DNA of 64,000 bases. It comes from Yoonia sp. G8-12 (GTDB lineage Bacteria; Pseudomonadota; Alphaproteobacteria; Rhodobacterales; Rhodobacteraceae). Of this stretch, positions 35,617 through 44,594 are shown one piece after another (positions within the stretch are counted from its first letter, which is position 1; each line of letters opens with the position of its first letter). A program made the translations under genes and the position numbers. The notes beneath the pieces were generated by a model. It did no database searches and was not told the DNA's origin. It saw nothing but the letters and a program-made list of their open reading frames with translations. The stretch spans positions 2,356,001 to 2,420,000 of the forward strand of contig NZ_CP151762.1 in NCBI RefSeq assembly GCF_038443675.1, written 5' to 3'.

Positions 35617-36828
35617 ATGACAACTCAGCAAACGCCCCTGTTCAACGATCCCGCCCCCCGTGGTCTCTGCACCGATTGCGGCGTCTCGCGCATGAAAGAC
35701 CCAAGCGCCTGCGGCAAAGCCTGTCAGTTCATCAAACCGGATTACTCCAAACATGAGGCCTATATTCATGGCCGCGCCGCAAAAGACGTTGGCGATGAAC
35801 GTTTCTTCGGGGTTTCGCGCGCGATGTACCGTGCGGCACTGACGCCCGCACGAGAGGGCGCACAATGGACTGGCCTGACCACACGCTTTGCAGAGCGTTT
35901 GCTCGAAACCGGCGCGGTTGATGCGGTGTTGACGATGGTCCCTGACGCAGACGACAAATGGCGGCCCCGCCCTGCGATTATCACTGATCCGGCGGATATG
36001 AAGCATGCGCGCGGGATGCGGATGGGCTATGCTCCGTTGCTTGCCCTGCTTGAGCCTGCGTTGGCAGCCGGACACAGCAAGATCGCGGTAATCGGCATTC
36101 CTTGTCAAATCTACGCCCTGCGCGCGATCGAAGCCGATCTTGGGTTTGAACGGATTTATGTGATTGGTACGCCCTGCTCGGACAACACCACGACCGAGAA
36201 CTTCCACAGCTTTCTCGCACGGCTGACGGACGCGCCCGAAACTGTCACCTATCTGGAATTCCGCGCTGATTATCATGTCGAATTGCGCTTTACTGATGGC
36301 AGCAAACGCCTGATCCCGTTTCTAAAACTCCCGCTTTCCGACCTGCCGCCAGATTTCTTCCCCACCACCTGCCGCACTTGCGTGGACTACACCAACAGGC
36401 TGGCCGATATCACGGTGGGCTATATGGCGGGCGAAGGGGAACAATGGCTGATCGTCCGAAACCAGCGCGGCAAAGAGATTTTGGCCGCATTGGGCGATGA
36501 AGTATCCCTTGCCGCACCCGGATCACGCGGTCAGCGCCAAAGCTCGGTCAAAGGGTTCGTCGAGAACACGCGCCTTGCGGCAGGGGGCCTGCCACTGCGC
36601 CGTATGCCCAACTGGCTGCGCGGAATCATGGCGTGGGTGATGCCACGGATCGGACCGCGCGGTCTGGAATTTGCCCGTGCACGGGTCGAAATGAAGGCGG
36701 CCGAAACAGTTCTGCATCTGCGGCGCGAAGAGCCCGCCAAGATCAAGAACATGGTCCCCGATCATGTCTGGAACCTTGCCAAGCCCTACGGAATTGCGCC
36801 GGAAGAAAACGAGCAGGCCGCGCCCTAG
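35617..36828 (+). CDS. Coenzyme F420 hydrogenase/dehydrogenase beta-subunit family protein (FrhB/BciB-like)
   Basis: 403 residues. Cysteine motifs for iron-sulfur clusters are seen near the N terminus (LCTDCGVSR, then ACGKACQF) and later (GIPCQIYALR, GTPCSDN, TTCRTCVDYTN). The N-terminal and C-terminal FrhB domains appear in the usual order. Relatives include BciB, the ferredoxin-dependent divinyl chlorophyllide reductase of cyanobacteria and some phototrophic proteobacteria, but also unassigned iron-sulfur flavoproteins in non-phototrophs. No other bacteriochlorophyll gene is in the window, so the assignment stays open. The gene ends in a 4-base overlap with the convergent lrp gene. Confidence 0.75.
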   Translation: MTTQQTPLFNDPAPRGLCTDCGVSRMKDPSACGKACQFIKPDYSKHEAYIHGRAAKDVGDERFFGVSRAMYRAALTPAREGAQWTGLTTRFAERLLETGAVDAVLTMVPDADDKWRPRPAIITDPADMKHARGMRMGYAPLLALLEPALAAGHSKIAVIGIPCQIYALRAIEADLGFERIYVIGTPCSDNTTTENFHSFLARLTDAPETVTYLEFRADYHVELRFTDGSKRLIPFLKLPLSDLPPDFFPTTCRTCVDYTNRLADITVGYMAGEGEQWLIVRNQRGKEILAALGDEVSLAAPGSRGQRQSSVKGFVENTRLAAGGLPLRRMPNWLRGIMAWVMPRIGPRGLEFARARVEMKAAETVLHLRREEPAKIKNMVPDHVWNLAKPYGIAPEENEQAAP

Positions 36829-37283
36829 ACCGGCATCGCCGTGGTCTGGCGCACAGTCCGCAACGCAAACGACGATTGCATTTGCGCCACCCCCGGCAGG
36901 GTCGCCAGATAGCGCCGGTGAATGCGTGCAAAATCCTCGGTATCACCCGCTACCACCTTGAGGAGGTAGTCCGCCGTGCCAGCCATCAGGTGACACTCCA
37001 ACACATCCGGGACACGGGCCACCGCCCGCTCAAAGGCATCCAGCACCTCATCAGCCTGCCCGCTCAGGGTGATTTCCACAAAAACCGTCGTCGGGCGGCC
37101 CACTTTGCGCGGGTCGAGCAGCGCCACGTAGTCACGGATATAGCCCTCCTTTTCTAATCGTTGCACACGCCGGTGACAGGCCGAGGCGGACAGGTTCGCC
37201 TTCTCTGACAAGTCCGCGTTAGAGATACGGCCTTTCTTCTGCAAAACCTCAAGGATTCGACGGTCAATACTGTCTAATTCCAT
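36825..37283 (-). CDS. Lrp/AsnC family transcriptional regulator
   Basis: 152 residues from ATG 37283; the frame opens further upstream (37526) but the winged-helix begins at MELDSIDRRILEVLQKKGRI. Helix-turn-helix residues 5-60 (ISNADLSEKANLSASACHRR VQ), then the RAM effector-binding domain. It is divergent from alanine dehydrogenase with a 135-base gap, the classic AldR-ald arrangement in which the regulator senses alanine or another amino acid and controls ald. This control is inferred. Confidence 0.88.
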   Translation of the reverse strand: MELDSIDRRILEVLQKKGRISNADLSEKANLSASACHRRVQRLEKEGYIRDYVALLDPRKVGRPTTVFVEITLSGQADEVLDAFERAVARVPDVLECHLMAGTADYLLKVVAGDTEDFARIHRRYLATLPGVAQMQSSFALRTVRQTTAMPV

Positions 37284-37418
37284 TTCACGCACGATCCTTC
37301 GAATTAATAAGAGCTTTGCACACACTTCTAGCGAACCGATCTTAAACTTCCAACAAAACTCCGATAAAATTGCAAATGAACGGCGCAATACTCCCACCAA
37401 ACATAGGAGGAGCAGGTC

Positions 37419-38537
37419 ATGCATATTGGATGCCCAACAGAGATCAAACCACAGGAATTTCGCGTCGGCCTGACACCAAACGCGGCCCAAGAGGCGGTGA
37501 ACCACGGCCACACCGTCACTGTTCAATCAGGCGCAGGCAATGGTGCAGGCTTTACTGACGCCGATTATATTGATGCGGGTGCAGCTATCGTGGGTACTGC
37601 GGCGGAAGTGTTCGAAAAAGCCGACATGGTTGTAAAAGTGAAAGAACCACAACCCAAAGAGCGCAAAATGCTGCGTGAAGGTCAGATTTTGTTTACTTAT
37701 CTGCACCTTGCCCCGGACCCCGAACAGACCAAAGACCTCATGGAATCCGGTGCAACCTGTATCGCGTACGAGACCGTGACCGATGATCGCGGTGGTCTGC
37801 CCCTGCTTGCCCCGATGTCTGAAGTCGCTGGACGTCTGGCCCCCCAGGTCGGCGCATGGACCTTGCAGAAGGCCAATGGCGGGCGCGGCGTTTTGATGGG
37901 TGGTGTGCCGGGTGTCGGCCCTGCCCGAGTGCTTGTCATCGGCGGCGGCGTTGTCGGCACACATGCGGCCCGTATTGCCGCGGGCATGGGCGCTGATGTC
38001 ACGGTGCTGGACCGGTCTTTGCCGCGTCTGCGCTATCTGGACGATACCTTTGGCGGGGTCTTCAAAAACAGCTACGCCAGTGCGGGCAGCACGATTGAAC
38101 TGGCGCGTCAGGCTGACATGGTCATCGGCGCGGTCTTGATCCCTGGTGCGGCAGCGCCCAAGCTGATTTCACGTGCACAACTGTCCGAACTGAAACCGGG
38201 CGCGGCACTTGTTGACGTGGCAATTGACCAAGGCGGATGCTTTGAAACCTCCAAAGCCACCACCCATGAAAACCCGATCTATGATGTTGACGGGATCATG
38301 CACTACTGCGTGGCCAACATGCCGGGGGCCGTGGCGCGCACATCGACCATCGCGCTTGGCAACGCGACGATGCCATTCATGCTGGCACTGGCCGACAAGG
38401 GCTGGCGGCAGGCCTGCGAAGACGATCCACATCTGCTCAACGGTCTGAATGTCCACGCGGGCAATCTCACCTACTATGCCGTTGGTAAGGCGCTGGGGAT
38501 CGACGTGCTTTCGCCATCATTGGCGCTTAAGGCGTAA
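37419..38537 (+). CDS. ald: Alanine dehydrogenase
   Basis: 372 residues, standard length. Catalyses reversible NAD-dependent deamination of L-alanine to pyruvate. The start is typical (MHIGCPTEIKPQEFRVGLTP), catalytic Lys and His lie in VVKVKEPQPKE and FTYLHLA, and the Rossmann site is VLVIGGGVVGTHAARIA. An AGGAGGAG ribosome site lies 8-15 bases upstream. Ends in a bidirectional terminator facing mscL. Confidence 0.96.
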   Translation: MHIGCPTEIKPQEFRVGLTPNAAQEAVNHGHTVTVQSGAGNGAGFTDADYIDAGAAIVGTAAEVFEKADMVVKVKEPQPKERKMLREGQILFTYLHLAPDPEQTKDLMESGATCIAYETVTDDRGGLPLLAPMSEVAGRLAPQVGAWTLQKANGGRGVLMGGVPGVGPARVLVIGGGVVGTHAARIAAGMGADVTVLDRSLPRLRYLDDTFGGVFKNSYASAGSTIELARQADMVIGAVLIPGAAAPKLISRAQLSELKPGAALVDVAIDQGGCFETSKATTHENPIYDVDGIMHYCVANMPGAVARTSTIALGNATMPFMLALADKGWRQACEDDPHLLNGLNVHAGNLTYYAVGKALGIDVLSPSLALKA

Positions 38538-38545
38538 AACGTAAA

Positions 38546-38573
38546 AAGGGCCCGCTTGGAAACACGGGCCCTT
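38546..38573. terminator. Bidirectional terminator between ald and mscL
   Basis: Arms AAGGGCCCG and CGGGCCCTT with a 10-base loop, 8 bases past the ald stop and 21 bases past the mscL stop. The A-rich left flank favours termination of mscL transcripts as well. Confidence 0.8.
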
Positions 38574-38593
38574 CGTTCCGTCGGAAGGTCAGA

Positions 38594-39025
38594 TCAGGCG
38601 TTCGCCTTCAAGGCATCGCGAATCTCGGCAAGCAGTTCTTCGGCTGTCGGGCCTTTAGGCTCCGCCGCTTTTTCGACTGGAGGCATCGCCGCATCTTTGA
38701 TCTTGTTGACGTAACGCACCAGCATGAAGACCACAAAAGCGATAATCAGAAAGTTGATGACCGCCATGATGAAGGCACCATAGGCAAAGATTGACGCCCC
38801 TGCCTCTCGCGCGGCTTCAAGCGATGCGCCGGCAGGAACCTCACCGGCAAGCACGGCGTAATTGTTTGTGAAATCAACACCACCGGACACAAGACCGATG
38901 ATTGGATTGATCAGATCGCCAACCAGCGACGTAACGATGGCGGTAAATGCAGCGCCAATGATGATACCAACGGCCATGTCCATGACATTGCCCTTGGCGA
39001 TAAAAGTTTTGAATTCATTAAGCAT
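38594..39025 (-). CDS. mscL: Large-conductance mechanosensitive channel MscL
   Basis: 143 residues from ATG 39025 ([20 protein letters not shown]); a GTG four codons upstream is possible. TM1 carries [20 protein letters not shown], the pore-lining segment, then a periplasmic loop longer than in E. coli and TM2 ([18 protein letters not shown]), ending in the cytoplasmic helix LLAEIRDAL. Opens under membrane tension during osmotic down-shock. Confidence 0.94.
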   Translation of the reverse strand: MLNEFKTFIAKGNVMDMAVGIIIGAAFTAIVTSLVGDLINPIIGLVSGGVDFTNNYAVLAGEVPAGASLEAAREAGASIFAYGAFIMAVINFLIIAFVVFMLVRYVNKIKDAAMPPVEKAAEPKGPTAEELLAEIRDALKANA

Positions 39026-39181
39026 TTGTGTCCCCACTTTTTAAGCCTGACGCGCGGATATAAAGCCCACTGCGCAACTACGCACATAGTTACCGCTATC
39101 AGCCCACCGTGGCACGGGTTTTATTTGCAACATTTCCCCTTAGCTTGAGTGAATAGAAACTCTGAAAAAGGACATTGCCAC

Positions 39182-39877
39182 ATGGCGAACTTATCCGCAT
39201 TCCCGATCACGCAGCGCTGGCCTGCCAAAGACCCTTCGGTCATCCAACTTTATTCGTTTCCCACGCCAAACGGTGTGAAAGTGTCCATCGCACTTGAAGA
39301 AATGGGTCTGGCCTATGAACCACATCTTGTCACACTCAGCGATGATGACGTGAAAAGCGATGCATTCTTGTCGCTGAACCCCAATAACAAAATTCCTGCT
39401 ATCATCGACCCGAATGGCCCTGACGGGGCAATTGGCCTGTTCGAAAGCGGCGCAATCCTGCTCTATCTCGCTGAAAAGTCAGGCAAGTTCATTGGTTCCT
39501 CAGCCGCTGACAAGCACAAGATCACACAATGGCTCATGTTCCAGATGGGTGGCCTTGGGCCAATGCTGGGCCAGATGGGTTTCTTCTACAAGTTTGCGGG
39601 TTCCCAGATCGAAGATCCGCGCCCGCGCGAACGCTACCGCGACGAAGCGATCCGTTTGCTGGCTGTGCTGGACGAGGAACTGACCGGCAAAGACTGGATC
39701 ACAGGTGAATATTCAATCGCGGATATGGCGATTGCACCTTGGGTGAATGCACTCGAATTCTACGGCACGAAAGACGTGGTCGGCTATCACGATCTAAAGA
39801 ACGTACCGGCCTATGTTGAGCGGTTTTTTGCGCGCCCTGCCGTGGAAAAGGCGAAGAGCATTCCCAACCCTTCCTGA
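39182..39877 (+). CDS. Glutathione S-transferase (Nu-class, YghU/YfcG-like)
   Basis: 231 residues from ATG 39182; the frame opens from 39149. The thioredoxin-like N domain holds SFPTPNGVKVSIALEE and the gamma-Glu contact FESGAILLYLAEKSG; the helical C domain has WITGEYSIADMAIAPWV. YghU/YfcG relatives act as disulfide-bond reductases or organic peroxide reductases on two glutathiones. No neighbour points to a pathway. Confidence 0.88.
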   Translation: MANLSAFPITQRWPAKDPSVIQLYSFPTPNGVKVSIALEEMGLAYEPHLVTLSDDDVKSDAFLSLNPNNKIPAIIDPNGPDGAIGLFESGAILLYLAEKSGKFIGSSAADKHKITQWLMFQMGGLGPMLGQMGFFYKFAGSQIEDPRPRERYRDEAIRLLAVLDEELTGKDWITGEYSIADMAIAPWVNALEFYGTKDVVGYHDLKNVPAYVERFFARPAVEKAKSIPNPS

Positions 39878-39935
39878 ACTGCGCGGCAAACACGCGAATA
39901 GGACAGTGCAAGCCATCATGCTGCGGCGCTAGACA

Positions 39936-39974
39936 GCCGGCCGTTCTGATATTACGTCTGCAATCACGGCCGGC
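39936..39974. repeat. Inverted repeat in the leader of the glycosyltransferase-like gene
   Basis: GCCGGCCGT and ACGGCCGGC are exact reverse complements separated by 21 bases, ending 3 bases before the AAGGA ribosome site of the gene at 39992. It could be the terminator of the GST gene (no T run) or an RNA hairpin that affects translation. Confidence 0.45.
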
Positions 39975-39991
39975 GATAAGGAATTTGTAAA

Positions 39992-40852
39992 GTGCGTGAC
40001 AATCAAGACTGGTGGCTCGTACTTGTCATCTGGGGCGAAAAATATTCTGATGAAGATTGTAACAGGCTTATCTTCAGCGCCCTAAGGCATTCCACGCACT
40101 GCAAAGGCGTTTGCGTTCTGACCGACCGCTTGGACAGGGCGATAGATAGCAGGGCGACGATGGTACCGTTCCCCGATGACTTTAACCGCGACGATTTTAA
40201 GAGGAGTGGACTGCCGATCAAGATTTGTATGTTTGATCTACCAAAAGTTCCAGAAGGCGATGTCTGCATTTATGTCGACTTGGACTCTATGATTGTCGGG
40301 AACCTTGATAGACTGGCGATACTCGCACAAAAGGCCGATATCTGGACAATCGATGTTTCCCCCGGCGGTTTTCCCACTTGCGGCGAGATCCGCCATCGGC
40401 TTTCTGGTGGCAGGTACTTTACCGCGGGCAACTCGTCATGTTTCGTGTTCAAGAACCGGTTTCCGGACAACCCAACATCGCAGTTCAGAAAGCTCTTCTC
40501 GGCAGGAACGCTACCAAAGCGGTTTTTGCACGATGATCGGTTTATTGGATGGAGCTGCCAGCAGAAGCTGCGCGGATTCCCGACGCATCTTGTCTCCTAT
40601 TTCCGACTTGAATTTTTGGCACCTGCTATGTGGATCACCCGCCTCTACGCAATTGCGCGCAAGCAACTCCGGCAACAGATCATTGTTGTGACCTTTGCCG
40701 GAAAAAACACTAAACTCGAAAAAATATTGGCCACGGGTCCGGAAGAGCGGATCGTTGATCATCATGGTCGCGTGGGTCATTGGACGAATGATTTAACAAG
40801 CGGCATGAGCGGCAAAATCGAAGCTGAATTGCTGGCGTTCGAGAACCGCTAG
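39992..40852 (+). CDS. Glycosyltransferase-like protein (GT-A type with DxD motif), unknown specificity
   Basis: 286 residues from GTG 39992, AAGGA 9 bases upstream. The N-terminal half reads like a nucleotide-sugar transferase: WWLVLVIWGEKYSDE, then CIYVDLDSMIVGNLD with the metal-binding DLD at about 95. A later NSSCFVFKN and HDDRFIGW follow the order of GT8-like or bacterial galactosyl/glucosyl-transferase-like folds. No membrane segment. Codon use looks somewhat more AT-rich than the flanking genes. No sugar genes stand nearby, so the acceptor is unknown. Confidence 0.62.
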   Translation: MRDNQDWWLVLVIWGEKYSDEDCNRLIFSALRHSTHCKGVCVLTDRLDRAIDSRATMVPFPDDFNRDDFKRSGLPIKICMFDLPKVPEGDVCIYVDLDSMIVGNLDRLAILAQKADIWTIDVSPGGFPTCGEIRHRLSGGRYFTAGNSSCFVFKNRFPDNPTSQFRKLFSAGTLPKRFLHDDRFIGWSCQQKLRGFPTHLVSYFRLEFLAPAMWITRLYAIARKQLRQQIIVVTFAGKNTKLEKILATGPEERIVDHHGRVGHWTNDLTSGMSGKIEAELLAFENR

Positions 40853-40856
40853 GGCC

Positions 40857-41312
40857 CTATCTGTTTCCCGGCAACGTCCCGTTTAAAACGTAGCGTAGAA
40901 TATCGACAACCTGCTGTGGCTCTTGCACAACGGCAAGGGCTGCGGCGTCCACCTCTTTCAACGGATGTTGATGATCTGGCCCGTGCATCACGATCAGCGA
41001 TTTGCCCAGTGCGGCGGCATAGCCTGCGTCAAACGCCGCGTTCCACTGCTTGTACTTCTCACCAAAACGCACAACCACGATATCGGCGTTCTGTAGCCCG
41101 TGCCGTGTACGGATCGCATTCAGGTTTGCACCTTTGTTGTCGTGCCAGAACTTGTTGTCCTCAGGCCCCATGATCGCAACGCCGCAATCGTCCGAAGCAT
41201 CGTGATCGGTCACAGGCCCATCAAATTCCACATCAAGCCCTGCGGCCTCTGCCGTAATCTGCTCACGCCAGTCGGTGTGGATCTCACCTGAAAGGTAAAT
41301 CTTAAGGGTCAT
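40857..41312 (-). CDS. YtoQ family protein
   Basis: 151 residues starting MTLKIYLSGEIHTDWREQI, the YtoQ hallmark, with VTDHDASDDCG and EKYKQWNAAFDAGYAAALGK further on. The fold is related to nucleoside 2-deoxyribosyltransferases, but no activity is established for YtoQ. It converges with the glycosyltransferase-like gene with a 4-base gap and ends the minus-strand run from pheS. Confidence 0.85.
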   Translation of the reverse strand: MTLKIYLSGEIHTDWREQITAEAAGLDVEFDGPVTDHDASDDCGVAIMGPEDNKFWHDNKGANLNAIRTRHGLQNADIVVVRFGEKYKQWNAAFDAGYAAALGKSLIVMHGPDHQHPLKEVDAAALAVVQEPQQVVDILRYVLNGTLPGNR

Positions 41313-41362
41313 GTCGGGGCTCCTTCACTTTTAGTATGTGTTGGTGCGTGGCGGGGAGTGGA

Positions 41363-43759
41363 TCACCCCCGCAGCACGCCGCCGGTGGCTTTTGTCACTT
41401 TCTCAACAATCTTGGCGCTGACCGTTTCGATATCTGCATCTTTCAACGTCGCCTCTGTCGGCTGCAAGCGCACCGTGACAGCAAGGGATTTTTTGCCCTC
41501 ACCCAGCGACCCGCCGATAAATTCGTCAAAGACACGCACATCGGTGATCAGGTTTTTGTCCGCACCTGCGGCAGCGTTGACCAGTGTCAGCGCCTCGACC
41601 TGCGCATCAACGACAAAGGCAAAGTCCCGTTCGACCGCCTGCAAATCCGTGGCCGTCAAAGCCGCGCGCGTCGCGGTTTTATTCTTGGGCAACGGCACTT
41701 CGTCCGGCCAGATGGTGAAGGCAACCGCAGGCCCTTTGATATCCATCTCGCGCAGCACTTTCGGATGTAATTCCCCAAAGATACCCAGCACTTTTTTCGG
41801 CCCCAGGCAGATTTTACCGTGCCGTCCGGGGTGCCACCATTCTTCGGCACCGCGTAGAATTTGCACTTTCGCAGGCGCACCAATCGCAGCCAAGATCGCC
41901 TCGGCATCTGCCTTGGCATCATAAAGGTCAACGGGGCGCGACGTACCATGCACATCCTTGGGCCCTGTCCGCCCGATCAGGACGCCAGAGACCAGCATGT
42001 GCTGTTCGCCCGGCTCGCCACCATGGAAGCCTGCACCGACCTCAAACAACCCCATATCCATGAAACCGCGCGCCTGATTACGCGCCGCCGCCCGCAGCAA
42101 ACCGGGCAGCAGAGAGGGCCGCATATGCGACATTTCCGAGCTGATCGGGTTTTCCAGCATGGTCGCATCATCGCCACCGCCAAAGAGCTTGGCCGCTTCG
42201 GCGTCAATAAAGCTGTAGGTTACGCATTCATTATAACCCAGCGCCGCCGCTGTCCGGCGCGCAGCCTGCTGGCGCATCTGTCCGGGTGTCAGGATCGGCT
42301 TGGGCACGCCTGCGTCGATGCGCGGCAAGGGTTTGCCTTGCAGCTTTGTCAGGGATGCAATGCGCGCAACCTCCTCGACCAGATCGGCCTCGCCTTGGAC
42401 ATCGGGGCGCCATGACGGCACATGGGCCATGTTGCCTTCCATCACAAAGCCAAGATCGGTCAATGTGCTGCGCTGGGTCGACTCAGAAATCTCCATCCCG
42501 ACCAGCGAAATCACGCGCTTGGCGTCCAGTTTGTAGGCGCGTGCTGTGTCCGGCACGGTCCCTGCCTGGATAAGCTCGGACACCTCACCACCGGCGTGAT
42601 CCACAATCATCCGCACCGCATGCTCAAGCCCCTCGGGCGTGAAAGCAGGGTCAACCCCACGCTCGAACCGGTAACGGGCATCGGAGTTGATCTTGAGGGC
42701 GCGGCCCGTGTAAGCGATCTGGATCGGGTCCCAATAGGCGCTTTCAACAAAGACATTCACGGTCTCTTCGGTGCAGCCGGTCTCGGCCCCGCCCATCACA
42801 CCGGCGATGCTTTCAGGGCCATTGTCATCCGAAATCACCATCTGGCCCGCTTGCAGGGTGTATTCCTTGTCGTCGAGCGCCACCAGCGTCTCACCCCCGG
42901 CGGCACGGTGGACACGTAGATTGCCGTTGACCTTGTCCGCGTCAAAAACATGCAGCGGGCGGTTCAGGTCGAAAGTGAACCAGTTGGTCACATCAACAAG
43001 AAAGCTAATCGGGCGCAGGCCAATGGCGCGCAACTGTGTTTGTAGCCAATCAGGACTGGGGCCGTTCTTGACGCCTTTGATCAGTCGGCCACAAAACACT
43101 GGGCAGCCATCCAGCGTGTCATCCGCTATCGCTACACTCAAGTCAGCTTTGAATGCCACAGGGACCGGTTTAACCGTGATAGGCCTCAGCTTGCCCAAAC
43201 CACGCGCGGCCAGATCACGGGCGATCCCGCGCACGCCCAGCGCATCAGGGCGGTTGGGTGTAATTGCGATCTCGATGACCGGATCGACCTTTTCAGGGCT
43301 GTTCATAGCCAGCCAATCAGTGAACCGCTGGCCCACTTCGCCCGAGGGCAACTCGATGATGCCGTCGTGTTCCTCGGACAACTCCATCTCACGCTCGGAA
43401 CACATCATGCCGTAGCTTTCGATGCCACGGATTTTACCCACGCCAATGGTGGTGTCGATGCCGGGGACATAGGTGCCGGGGCTGGCAATCACGACGGTAA
43501 TGCCCGCACGCGCGTTAGGCGCACCACAGATGATCTGGGTTGGGCCGTTGGCGGTATCGACCTGACAGACCTTGAGCTTATCCGCATCGGGATGCTTCTC
43601 GGCGCTCACGACCTTGCCAATCGTGAAATCAGCCAGCCGTTCAATCGGATTTTCGATACCTTCAACCTCAAGCCCGAGGTCGGTCAGCGCATAGGCGATA
43701 TCGGCGACAGAGGCGTCGGTGTCGAGGTGGTTTTTCAGCCAGGAAAGCGTGAATTTCAT
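41363..43759 (-). CDS. pheT: Phenylalanine--tRNA ligase beta subunit
   Basis: 798 residues, full length. Domains in order: N-terminal EMAP-type tRNA-binding fold (FTIGKVVSAEKHPDADKLKV), B3/B4 editing region, B5 DNA-binding-like fold, catalytic-like core, and the C-terminal anticodon-binding domain (ERDFAFVVDAQVEA to the end). Acts as a tetramer with PheS. In many bacteria pheS and pheT are adjacent; here three genes and a repeat-rich gap of 1.7 kb lie between. Confidence 0.96.
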   Translation of the reverse strand: MKFTLSWLKNHLDTDASVADIAYALTDLGLEVEGIENPIERLADFTIGKVVSAEKHPDADKLKVCQVDTANGPTQIICGAPNARAGITVVIASPGTYVPGIDTTIGVGKIRGIESYGMMCSEREMELSEEHDGIIELPSGEVGQRFTDWLAMNSPEKVDPVIEIAITPNRPDALGVRGIARDLAARGLGKLRPITVKPVPVAFKADLSVAIADDTLDGCPVFCGRLIKGVKNGPSPDWLQTQLRAIGLRPISFLVDVTNWFTFDLNRPLHVFDADKVNGNLRVHRAAGGETLVALDDKEYTLQAGQMVISDDNGPESIAGVMGGAETGCTEETVNVFVESAYWDPIQIAYTGRALKINSDARYRFERGVDPAFTPEGLEHAVRMIVDHAGGEVSELIQAGTVPDTARAYKLDAKRVISLVGMEISESTQRSTLTDLGFVMEGNMAHVPSWRPDVQGEADLVEEVARIASLTKLQGKPLPRIDAGVPKPILTPGQMRQQAARRTAAALGYNECVTYSFIDAEAAKLFGGGDDATMLENPISSEMSHMRPSLLPGLLRAAARNQARGFMDMGLFEVGAGFHGGEPGEQHMLVSGVLIGRTGPKDVHGTSRPVDLYDAKADAEAILAAIGAPAKVQILRGAEEWWHPGRHGKICLGPKKVLGIFGELHPKVLREMDIKGPAVAFTIWPDEVPLPKNKTATRAALTATDLQAVERDFAFVVDAQVEALTLVNAAAGADKNLITDVRVFDEFIGGSLGEGKKSLAVTVRLQPTEATLKDADIETVSAKIVEKVTKATGGVLRG

Positions 43760-43828
43760 GGGTCCGTCCTGCGGTTCAAAAGCGTTGCGATGGGATTAGC
43801 GGATAACACCGCGATGGGAAAGGGGCGG

Positions 43829-44014
43829 TTACTTGCGCTGATGCGCCGCAGCCCATTTTGAGACGGCCCATGCGGGGATCAGAATCACCGCCCATCCTGC
43901 CGCGTTGATCAGCGTCAGGCGCAAGGCCAGATCGCGCGGCATGTCAGATGTCCACATGGCAATGTGGCCGCCAATGATGAGGGCAAGAAGGATGATAATC
44001 CAGAGACGTTGCAT
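43829..44014 (-). CDS. Small two-helix membrane protein (61 aa)
   Basis: Starts MQRLWIIILLALIIGGHIAM and has a second hydrophobic helix (LINAAGWAVILIPAWAV), ending in the basic tail SKWAAAHQRK. Upstream of pheT on the same strand with a 69-base gap. The hydropathy and basic C terminus (positive-inside) support a real inner-membrane peptide. Unknown function. Confidence 0.65.
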   Translation of the reverse strand: MQRLWIIILLALIIGGHIAMWTSDMPRDLALRLTLINAAGWAVILIPAWAVSKWAAAHQRK

Positions 44015-44039
44015 GGTCTTTGTATAGCGTGGCGGGCGA

Positions 44040-44057
44040 GCCGGGGAAAACCCCGGC
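44040..44057. repeat. GC-rich hairpin between the ASCH gene and the small membrane protein
   Basis: GCCGGGG and CCCCGGC pair perfectly around an AAAA loop. No T run follows, so it may be a processing or weak termination element for the ASCH transcript. Another GC-rich imperfect hairpin (around 44083-44096) follows. Confidence 0.5.
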
Positions 44058-44106
44058 CTACCGGTTGCGCATAATTGTGGGCCGGGGCCTGCCCCCGCGC
44101 ACCTGA

Positions 44107-44535
44107 TTACAACTCGCGGCCTGCCAGATCCTCGACCAGTTCAAAATGTTCAAAGACCAGCATCATTTCGGGGTCAAACCCGCCGTTGCGTTTGAAATAC
44201 GCCTTGTGATCCTTGCGCCAGCCCAACAGCGTGTCGTTCTCGCCCTCGGCCAAGGCCATGTCTTCGGTCACGTCGCAATAGCGGATTTCCTCGACCTTGG
44301 TGGTGCGGATGACAAGCGCAGGGGTGCCATCCCAGTTCGCCGCGATATCGCAGCGGCCGACGACAGGCATCGCCTCAGGCTCGCCGTCAAAATCGGCCAG
44401 AGCGCCACAGGTCGCGGTTTTCTTGCCTTGGCGGACGAGGGCGATCAGGTGTTGGCACAGGGCCGCGCTATCGCCGAATTTGAACGTACCCGCGCCGGGG
44501 TATGTGTCTTGCAGGTCTTCGGTGTCGTTGGTCAT
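44107..44535 (-). CDS. ASCH-domain protein
   Basis: 142 residues. The ASCH fold (a beta-barrel related to PUA) is suggested by FKFGDSAALCQHLIALVRQG, GKKTATCGAL, the central VGRCDIAANWDGTPALVIRTT and the family-like GENDTLLGWRKDHKAYF. ASCH proteins are thought to bind RNA, and some (YqfB) are amidohydrolases acting on N4-acetylcytidine. Either is possible here. Confidence 0.8.
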   Translation of the reverse strand: MTNDTEDLQDTYPGAGTFKFGDSAALCQHLIALVRQGKKTATCGALADFDGEPEAMPVVGRCDIAANWDGTPALVIRTTKVEEIRYCDVTEDMALAEGENDTLLGWRKDHKAYFKRNGGFDPEMMLVFEHFELVEDLAGREL

Positions 44536-44594
44536 GTGGGGCCTCGTGACGCGTGGGTTTCACCCACCCTACATGAGTTTGAAGCAGAACGTTA

